This document shows positions 54,256 through 64,000 of a DNA stretch of 64,000 nt, one piece after another; within the stretch, counting starts at the first letter, position 1; each line of letters opens with the position of its first letter. The DNA is from Perkinsus olseni. Lineage: Eukaryota > Perkinsozoa > Perkinsida. The position numbers were made by a program, and so were the translations under genes. Location of the stretch: positions 1-64,000 of the forward strand of contig JABANN010000054.1 of NCBI GenBank assembly GCA_013115125.1, read 5' to 3'. The notes beneath the pieces are model-generated. The model was given only the letters and a program-made list of their open reading frames with translations, was not told the origin of the DNA and made no database searches.

Positions 54256-56305
54256 TCACATGGTGTCAACAGCAGGACTCGGTTTTCCTATGTCAAGAGA
54301 TTGCATCCACCGCAGAAGAAGCGCCTCCGCCCTCCTCTCGGCCTCGGCTCTCACCGACGATAGTAAAATCCGAACCTGAGGAAAGCAAGAGTGATGATCA
54401 GTAATTTAAACCCTTCCCGACCATACTTGTGGAGGCAGGCCATGCTGTCTCTCTGAGGCGGAGTACGCCTGGCATAAACTCTCCAGCTTTCCCTTCTTCT
54501 CGGCCAATACATCAATCGACATGTAAGCTACCAGAGCCTCAGGGTACCTCAAGTGAACGTGAATTCGAGGGCCACGCTCTGACCACTAACCCTACGTGTC
54601 CTTTTGAATCGTTATAACATCAGCTTGGTCATCTGCATCATCTCCTGTGATGTCCATATGGACTAGCCTTCTCATAACGTCTTTCATGTCGCTACCGCCA
54701 GGCTTGCTCACGCTCGGCACCTACCACCTCCCAGGCTCCACGGATCAACAGTATTTTAACTACCGCAAACTTGTCCGGCTTCCCATTCCGATCCATGCGG
54801 AACCCGTAGGTGAACATACTCTGTTCTGCCGAGAGGATATCACCACCCGTGTAGGATATTAGGATCTACAGTAGTGCCCTGGTGATACCAACTCGGTGAT
54901 ACTACCACTGCTACCTCCTCCCCTGCCCTAATGTCACTCTTCGCTACCAGTGAGATGGTCTCAGATGAACCTGCATCCCATTACCTCAGACCCTGCTGAG
55001 TCAGCAGAGCCGACTGACACACTTAGTACCTCCCAACCAGCCAGCGGACGTATGTTGTGTACGGATCTCCGCATTGCCACCACTGCTATCATGGTTAGCG
55101 AAGTCCACCAACGGTATGACGAGCAGACCTAGATTGAGGCGAATCATCAGCGATAGAGAGCACCGTGTTGTACCTTCACCAGCCATCACACCAGCATCAC
55201 CAGGCACCCCACTAAGACCAAATCCACTTCGACTCAGAAGAACAGCATGGGCCCACAACCACAGCTGCTTGACCTTGGTGTGCCGGATGAATGTGTCAAT
55301 AGGACCCTGGTTCAATTCTAGGGTACTCAATATTTCTAACAGATGCCTGAAGGGCTGCTTGTCAAGGTTCGACTGCTTCGTGCCTTGGACACTACCCCAG
55401 CTGCCTCAACGTGTTCTCCTTCATTGACCCAACTGATGCATGCAAGGCGGTACCAGCGATAGAGGACATGCCGGAGTCATCAAGAAGGAGGGGATGATTC
55501 CTGAGCTCGCCGTCCAACCATAGCTTCAGTTCATCTAGATTCTACCTTAGTTTCCGTGCAGTAGGGAGCATCCTAGCGTACGGATACCACTTAGTCCTCA
55601 TCTTAGAGGACTCGGCTGCGGCCTACCACATCATGCTGTCCTCAACAGAACAGTACGGTACGCCTACCAGTTTCTGACATACTAACCAGAACGCTAGGCA
55701 ACCCCTCTCGTCTAGTCCAGCTCCCTTCAAAAAACATATCACTGAAGAGTGAGTACTTTTGGAGCATGCAAAGGACGAGTAGCCCCACCTTTGCCGAAGT
55801 CAGGGTCATCACACACCGTGTCAATGTTGATGAGAACCCTGGATTTCTTCGGTATCGTTATTACGGCCGTACCGGCTGATATTGCATGTGATGCGACCAG
55901 CCCCATACCTACCACCGCATCCAGTTCTAAGTGTGGTAGGCTAGTACCCTTAAGTCCCCGCTCCACTATGGTTAATGAGCGATGGACCTCCGCTCCCTCG
56001 CTAGTCAGGAAGTTGATTATATCTTGACACGCTCGATCTCTGTATACGGTCGATGCGGCTGTCGAGCTCTCAGGAGATGATCTGCATTCCGGCATAGCGC
56101 GGGTACTCCCAAATTCCCAGTACCTCTCCTCACAGCGAACTCTCTCATTCGTAAGCCCCCAGAGAGACATACAGGCTAGTGCAGACACTCCCAGCGCGAA
56201 GCTTGGCACATCTCGACGATCACCAGGGGATACTCGCCTAATTCGACCCAGAGCCGTGGAAGCACACCGGGACCATGACATTGTAGCGCGGAAAACGGAA
56301 ACCAA
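54256..56305 (-). CDS. SET-domain methyltransferase, RLSMT/SETD-type
   Basis: Protein-lysine (or histidine) methyltransferase of the split-SET class (SETD3/4/6, Rubisco LSMT). Visible: VVGMGLVASHAISAGTAVIT with IPKKSRVLIN (the GRGL SAM-binding turn and first SET strands), an insert with FPIYARMLP-like and LDELKLWLDGELRNHPLLLD helices, LLVIPLVDFANHDSSGG (the D-x-x-N-H motif), SETISLVAKSDIRAGEEVAV, and a helical C-terminal part (LAEKKGKLESLCQAYSASER, then VRILLSSVRAEAERRAEALL) like the substrate-binding domain. It ends SPAVDTM. The N-terminus has a hydrophobic stretch (FALGVSALACMSLWGL) that could be a membrane anchor or part of an organelle-targeting leader. Many introns; middle joins are approximate. 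Confidence 0.7.
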
Positions 56306-56410
56306 CCCTCAAGCGGCGTGGGTGGGCTGTAGGATGACAACTTGAAAACGGAACAACTCAATTGTGGAAGAGAAACACGGTCTTAGTGACTTCGAGTAAA
56401 CAATCAAAGA

Positions 56411-57230
56411 CTAATGAGACTGATGCTCAATAGGCTTGCCATCGGACCCCATCTCCTTCTCCAACAACTCCACAGTGTCGGTGTGTCCCGCTTCACGAGC
56501 CAAATCAATTGCCTGCTTACCTACATGGAGCGACGTAGATAAAGATATCGTGTATAGCCGCTAGCGTGGCTGTGCGACGTCGGGCAGCCCATGGCCCCGT
56601 TAGTTGGCACAGTCCTTCCATAGTACTACCATCATTGTTCTTCACGGTGTAGCTGCCCTCAGCGCCATTCTCGCAGAGTAGCCAGACTATGTCCTCGTAA
56701 CCGCCCTTGGCCGCTACGTGGAGAGCGGTATCACCGTTCTTGTTGACAATGTCCCGATCGCAACCAGCCCAGAGGAGCTGACTTACACAAGTTCATCATC
56801 TTCAACATCCCCCCCCTACTACTACCATCGAGACCATCATCCGAAGATTGCCTCGGCAGGCGATGTGCAAGGGAGTGTCACCGTTGATATCTTGAATATT
56901 CAAGTCGGCACCGCACTCGGCCATCATCGAGGCTGAAGAAGGACAGATATCCAACTTTCCGAGCTACCGACAAACTGCTATCTGGGACTAGCAAGTCTGT
57001 CATTACCACAAGTCATTTGGTTGTTGGCTACGGCTACATGCATCGGCGATCGGCCAAACTTGTCCAGTTCATTGAAAACCTCCGGGTTGGGGGCACTGAA
57101 TCAACCAGCAGAATTAAGAAGGCGTTATCGATCCTGGAATCTCTCACGCATTTATTGTTGACATGTCCCCTTTACGGGCTGCCTCGTGGTACTCAGTGTT
57201 ACTTGTAGCAGCTGATGTTGCCGTGGACAT
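56411..57230 (-). CDS. ankyrin-repeat protein
   Basis: MSTATSAATSNTEYHEAARK with GDMSTINA leads to the repeats VFNELDKFGRSPMHVAVANN, MMAECGADLNIQDINGDTPL (then HIACRGN), NKNGDTALHVAAKGGYEDIV (then WLLCENGAEG), and a last helix pair KAIDLAREAGHTDTVELLEK. Introns fall between repeats. The stop lies at 56411-56413 after KPIEHQSH. Ankyrin repeats mediate protein binding; no other domain is present, so the partner is unknown. At about 190 residues it is a small all-ankyrin protein. Confidence 0.75.
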
Positions 57231-57495
57231 GGTCGACCGATGATAAGATACACTTCGTAGGTGGACAGGATCCTACTGTCCTCAGCGCCGCTGCGCTCCA
57301 GTACTTGCGATCTTATCACCACTTGCTAGTTTCCCAACTCTCTTTGCTACAGCAGAACGGTGAAACTCCGAAGCAGATCGCAGAGAGTGGAGACTGATCC
57401 ATGAGGCATACACACATGAAGGGCACTGTAATGAAGTTGATCTGGCATACGGCAAACACTCGTCTTTTCAAGGCAGTTGATGACAACACTGGCGA

Positions 57496-59586
<2,091 letters not shown>

Positions 59587-59916
59587 AGTGAGATGGGCGA
59601 GAAAAAAGTCTCAAAACAGAATCTGTAATCGTGTTGCTGCGGTGATTCGTCATCCTATGTGCTCTCCATCCCCGTACACACGATTCGAACATCCCCGATG
59701 TTTTTGAGCTGCACAATTCTACATGCTCCTTTAAAGTCCTGTCCTCATCCTTTGTCGGTCGGATCACGCTGCGGAGTCAAGCGCGGCATTCTCATCATGA
59801 CTTTACCAGCGCGGCGACTCATCTATATTGACCTCTGGGAACAAATACACAACCCCAGAAGGAAGTTATCAACAGAAAGGCAGTTGTATTAACAGTGGAG
59901 CAGATATACAAATACC

Positions 59917-61174
59917 CTACGCATTCGTATTGGATGGTGTTGCAAAGAACTCCTTGAGGTCTCCAATGTCCGCTAGGCTGTCCAAGACCCAGGTGGCCTT
60001 GTTGTACCTATCGTAAAAAGTAGTGCTAACACAACGACGATAAGTTAATGTTACGTGGCAGAGTGATCAACTTCAGGGCACTGGAAGCGCTTGTCCGGTA
60101 AGGCGACAACCCGCATGCCAGCTGCTAGGGCTGCTTGTACTCCCTGTGCTGAGTCTTCGAAAACTATACAATCCTGACGATCACAGCAGCATGATCAGAG
60201 GAACAGTGATGGGAGAGACACTCTGCCAAATCTATCCATGGGAACGACCACTCATATACAGCGCGTAGGGAAAAATGTAAAATGCAAAAGTCAGGCCTCT
60301 AAGCCACCATGTGGCAAGCGAACGGCGGTCGGACTAGTGGGCTGGCCCACAAGAAGTGAGCCAGCATCAGGGTGCTGCCTCACGTGGCACAGTCGCCCTA
60401 CTTGTTACTGTATGATGATATTGCTAGACACGGGGGTAGTCTGGCCAACACACCTTGGGATCAGCATCAAGCCTCCTAGCAGCCTCAAGGAAGATATCCG
60501 GTGAGGGCTTGCCCTTCTTCACATTAGGATCATCTCCACATACACAAATAGAGAAACATTCCTTAATCTGCGGTATATGGCTGACCTTCTTCTGGAACTG
60601 CGGAAAACAACAAGCAGTCATCAAGCCTGATTCCTCAACGGCCGCTTACTGAGGGCGAGATTGAACTCGTAGCTACGGCGCGCCTAGGATTGTACTTGAC
60701 CAAGTCGTCCATTATGTGCGCAGCACCTACAACGGAAATTCATCCGAGGGCCGACCGCTACCGTGGCGCCTTACCCGGCATCAGCTGCAGTGTATTATAG
60801 AGGGTATCCATGCACTCATAGTACTCCTTTATGTACTGCTGACGGGGTAGCTGATCTGGAGTGATATTATTGCCATCCAAAACCTGACGAGGGTACTGCG
60901 GTGTAAGAGCTGGTATCCACCGGACTTACGATACGACTCCAATCCTCTGGTTGAGTGCCCATGAGCTTGGCATGCAGTGCTGGCGTCACTTTGCCGCCAA
61001 ACCTCTCGATGGGCTTACTCAAGGCGATGGCCGAGGCACCTGAGGACTACACGGTGCACAGTATTCACATTAAGATTGATCACCTTCGTAATCGATAAGG
61101 GTGCCGTCAACATCAAAAATAAAAGCAGGAAGGTCGCTTGACGTGGCTGACGACGACGACGATTGTTTTACCAT
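59917..61174 (-). CDS. HAD-superfamily phosphatase, pseudouridine-5'-phosphatase-like
   Basis: Phosphomonoesterase of the beta-PGM/HDHD1 type. Motif I is PAFIFDVDGTLIDYEG (nucleophile Asp and the +2 Asp). SHQALSKPIERFGGKVTPAL and LMGTQPEDWSRIV form the cap. LMPGARHLVDHLVKYNPRRA then VATSSISPSV is motif II. VCGDDPNVKKGKPSPDIFLE carries the motif III Lys. CIVFEDSAQGVQAALAAGMR is motif IV (E-D). It ends KATWVLDSLADIGDLKEFFA with TPSNTNA. This order matches human PUDP, including the 'GDDPxVxxGKPxPDIF' segment. The substrate is probably a nucleotide or sugar phosphate. Start at 61174 (MVKQSSSSSATSSDLPAF) is preferred; an upstream in-frame ATG is possible. Confidence 0.8.
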
Positions 61175-61434
61175 AGTCTTGAGGAACTTACTGGAGATAC
61201 AATCATGGATCATCAGCTGGACCGCCATTGTGGGTGAGCGGTTATCACGATACTCGGCACTGAACACTGCCCAGGCTCTAGAAACGCTAATATTACCCCT
61301 AGGAACGGTATCAATATTACTACTACAAAATGAAGTGTTTACAACTGAGTGAATTACGATAGTCGAACAATTACCGACGGTAGCGATTGTAGATGTGCGA
61401 TACCTAAGAGGCAAGATGCTCAACACCGCCCCTC

Positions 61435-61990
61435 TTAGAAGGCAGCATGGATTACATCAGAGATGGTCCGGCAAGACCCACAACGTATGTACTGCGTACC
61501 CCAAGGGGCAAGGTTAGATACATGACAAACTGAGCATATCATGTTGATCGTCTAGAAAGGAAACAACTGGAGCAAAGATGGCCTGCTGCCCTGCTTAGTA
61601 GCACCTGTGCACCCATAACAGCACCGTTGCCTGACGGAGCTGGCTCTGCCGTCACGCTGTTCATAGAGTTGCATCGAGGGCACTGGACGTAGGTGGCATG
61701 AGGGGCGAACCTAAGGGGAGAGCAGCAGCAGCATCATCATCAACTAGGCATGGGGACCGAGGTCCTACTCTAATAGAGTATGGCATCTGTAGCACTCCAA
61801 TCGAGGCTGTGGCGGAGGCTGAGCAGCAACACAGGCTGACAAGAGTGGCAGCCACAGTGTGAATGCTCACCTCCACAATCCGCCTGTTATTGCTAGCTAT
61901 CGAGGTAATGCTCCCATCAGGATTCTCAATAAAAAACGCTTCCGGTGTTGCTGTTCCGGGGTCCCCGGCAGACGCGACAGTCGTAGACAT
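61435..61990 (-). CDS. double LSD1-type zinc-finger protein
   Basis: After MSTTVASAGDPGTATPEAFF with IENPDGSIT, two fingers follow: LECYRCHTLLEFAPHATYVQ with CPRCNSMNSV, and ICSVCHVSNLAPWGTQYIRC with GSCRTISDV. The pattern C-x-x-C-x(3)-L-x(2)-P-x-G/A ... C-x-x-C is the LSD1 finger, best known in plant cell-death regulators and widespread in protists. Introns of about 35-60 nt split both. It ends IHAAF and TAA. No other domain; about 120 residues. Likely a DNA or protein-binding adaptor. Confidence 0.7.
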
Positions 61991-62151
61991 CGAAGAATGG
62001 CTAAAAGCAAGCAACTGCAGGGTAGCTCTCAACAGCCCATGCACTCGGGAAGTGCATCTCGATTCCCAGCACCGTTGTCTATGCCCGTGAACCCTCAGAC
62101 CCCTATGTTCCGACAGTGAAAACGTTTGTACAGTAGCTTATCATCACGATA

Positions 62152-62848
62152 CTAGGTACCATCGTCATCATCGAGGTCTGCATAGAGGGATGCCCGAAAG
62201 TCCCCTCCAGAGGCTCTGATGTCCTGCAACTGCTCGCTAATCGATCCAGCGTCAAGGTCCTCATACCGCACTAATCGGGTCTTGTCCACCATAACCTGTG
62301 AGCAGCCCTGATCGACGTCGTTAGGCCAGTTTCCTTCTCCCCACCTCCTTCTCTATGCCCTTCAGCTTCATTGCCTCCCATCGGGTAGCGTCCGACGTAT
62401 CTCTCTTCTGTCGCTTCCTGGGCCTGATGATGGGAAGACGACACTCTACACTACGACAGGCTTCCTCAAACCCCACCCTTCTTGACCGCCATTGCCGTTC
62501 TCTAACGACGATGTGCTTCTGATGCTGTCAAGACTACTACTCCGAGAGCTGTGACTACTGGCGACCGATCGAGGGCTCAGAAGAGCTGAACTAGAAGAGG
62601 AGGAGGAAGAGACGCTCCTTTCGGACGCTGCAGAGGGGGACCTGATAGGTGTGCCGTTTCAAACGCTCGCGAGTTTCGAGCCATCCTCACCGAGATCTAG
62701 CAGACGGTGGCCCATGATCTCTGCTTCTACTCCGCGATCGCTCTGGTGGCCGGGGACTCCCAGAGCGGCTCCGGCTGCTATTGCGACTGGAGCGTAGAGA
62801 GGCCGGCTTAGAGGACTGACCGATAGCGATGCCCCTCCGTGGCGGCAT
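62152..62848 (-). CDS. RS-rich protein, possible splicing-related factor
   Basis: MPPRRGIAIGQSSKPASLRS is followed by an Arg/Ser stretch with RSRSGSPRPPERSRSRSRDH, then a Ser-rich exon (ASERSVSSSSSSSALLSPRS), CRLPIIRPRKRQKRDTSDAT, RWEAMKLKGIEKE and a last exon VMVDKTRLVRYEDLDAGSIS ending ADLDDDDGT. Introns of about 45-50 nt join these. RS dipeptides suggest a nuclear, phosphorylated splicing protein. No RNA-recognition motif is present, and the C-terminal part does not match a family I know. Confidence 0.55.
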
Positions 62849-63068
62849 CCTGGCGGGGAGCAGAGAAAAATATGGTACAACGACTGGGGTAGAACACTGC
62901 GGGCACTTGAACGAAACATTGCAGGTGCTGCCGTTTATGAAGATAATGGCATTAAGAAAACTGATAAGTGTCCAGAATACTACTATGATAGTAACATGAT
63001 GATGGACTGCTGGCTAATATGAAGGACCCTTAGAAAGGAAGGTTTCCGTTGGTATACCCTTGCTGCGA

Positions 63069-64000
63069 TCAGTGGGTGTGGCTTCCGTAGATGGGCCTAC
63101 CGAAGGAGCGATGAGAACCGGAGAAGACTCCGCTGAGGTCCCTTACTGAGCGACAGGACCGATGCTGGTAGTCGTGGTGCTGTGCCGGTAGTCCGTTGCC
63201 ACTCTTCAACACTTGTCCGTGTAGCATTCTGGGTGACCTAATGCGACCGAGTAAGGCCATCTCTCCTCTCCCCATCCCCTACATGGTATCGCCCTTCGCA
63301 AGTCTTCAGCCTCTCAGCTCTGACCGCTACCTGAGTACAACTGCTGTGTGCAGGACCGTTACACAAGTGTTCTCACCAGTTTGGCCTTCTGCATCTCCAA
63401 GGCTGTGATAACGAGACCCCTATCCTGCTCGGCCTGCCGTTGCCTCTCCGCCCATATTTGATTCCTCTTCTCTAAGGTCCTCTGAGCACAACATCCCGTC
63501 GAGCAGGAAGTAGCGGTGGACCCCCTCCTACCCTAGTCCGGTATGTGTCTTGTATGCTCTTCTGGAGCTCCTTCACCTTAGCCTCAGCCTCATGCAATCT
63601 CCGCTTCTCGTCTTCAATCACCTTTCGTATATCCTCCTCCTCTTCCCCACCTAATACCACCTTGCTGACCCCTCCACATAGCCGACCGGGCTCACCCTGT
63701 ACTCCACCCTCGTCGGCAGCTCCCACGGCATGCTCACCAGCAAGCCTACGGGCCTCATCCACATCTTTGCGGGCCTCGTCTAACCATTGCTTGGTAAGAA
63801 GCATAGCCTTCTCTGATGACTCTATCGACTTCTCAAGCTTCGCTTTCTACATGAAGACGTCCTAGCTTTTTCGCTCCTGCCTACGTCCTACCTTATCCGC
63901 TATGTCCCTATTATCCTGCCGTAGAGCCTCAAGCCTGGCCCCAGCCTGCCGCAACTGCTGCCTTATCTGCTGCTGCTGACGGAGCTGCAGACGTACTCTG
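63069..64000 (-). CDS. coiled-coil protein, partial (5' end beyond the window)
   Basis: Helical, charge-rich segments: RLEALRQDNRDIADK near the window edge, TKQWLDEARKDVDEARRLAG, IEDEKRRLHEAEAKVKELQK with SIQDT, and ENQIWAERQRQAEQDRGLVI with TALEMQKAKLV. A C-terminal part rich in Ser/His/Arg follows (QHRSCRSVRDLSGVFSGSHR) and ends FGRPIYGSHTH. Gln-rich coding (CAG/CTG) continues to the right end, so the start is outside. Probably a structural or cytoskeletal protein; no specific family is seen. Confidence 0.5.

Overview
The window is nuclear DNA of an intron-dense protist. It reads the standard genetic code (TAA, TAG and TGA all act as stops). Almost every conserved gene is cut by GT-AG introns of about 35-60 nt, and neighbouring genes are often only about 50-300 nt apart. 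Three things point to an alveolate, most likely Perkinsus or a close relative: an FKBP-TPR-cyclophilin fusion (an architecture known from Toxoplasma), alveolate-style EF-hand and 'GRW...EIHW...W.Y' repeats, and single-exon genes for secreted proteins I cannot place in any widespread family. The genus is an inference.

Layout. 0.4-2.7 kb (-): alpha-SNAP and an acidic hypothetical gene. 3.4-5.7 kb (+): a protein with universal-stress-like domains. 6.1-7.2 kb (+): an intronless secreted protein. 8-13.4 kb (-): a glycine-zipper protein, an E2 ubiquitin-conjugating enzyme and poorly resolved membrane-protein exons. 14-16.4 kb (-): the dual immunophilin, which I could splice almost completely. 16.9-17.9 kb (-): a second intronless secreted protein. 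17.9-19.9 kb (+): DPH1 (diphthamide synthesis). 20.2-22.7 kb (+): a long coiled-coil protein. 23.6-25.5 kb (+): a YchF/OLA1 GTPase with a transit-like N-terminus. 26.2-27.9 kb (+): a protein ending in a TFIIS N-terminal domain.

28.1-29.1 kb (-): an intronless secreted protein, paralogous to the one at 43.1-44.0 kb. 29.4-31.5 kb (-): a protein with at least four tandem SpoVS/Alba-like units. 31.6-33.3 kb (-): two Rap1-type Myb genes with trinucleotide repeats. 33.5-40.8 kb (-) is a tight same-strand run: LPLAT acyltransferase, RlmI-like methyltransferase, Alba protein, iodotyrosine deiodinase homologue, a coiled-coil protein and MoaE. 40.8-45.7 kb is gene-poor with hairpins. 45.8-51.7 kb (+): EF-hand-like exons followed by a large RCC1-repeat gene. 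51.9-52.9 kb (-): a STYX pseudophosphatase. 53.1 kb (+): a CCCH zinc finger. 54.3-64 kb (-): SET-domain methyltransferase, ankyrin protein, NDR kinase, HAD phosphatase, double LSD1-type zinc finger, RS-rich protein and a coiled-coil protein that runs off the end.

The genes are mostly unrelated housekeeping functions (membrane fusion, protein folding, ubiquitin, diphthamide, molybdenum cofactor, signalling) rather than one pathway. The points worth a second look are the dual immunophilin, the pseudophosphatase that keeps glycine in place of the catalytic cysteine, the tandem SpoVS array, the intronless secreted paralogues among intron-rich neighbours, and a small foldback element present in two copies. 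Exon ends were placed by eye. Gene limits are most reliable where a conserved family fixes both ends.
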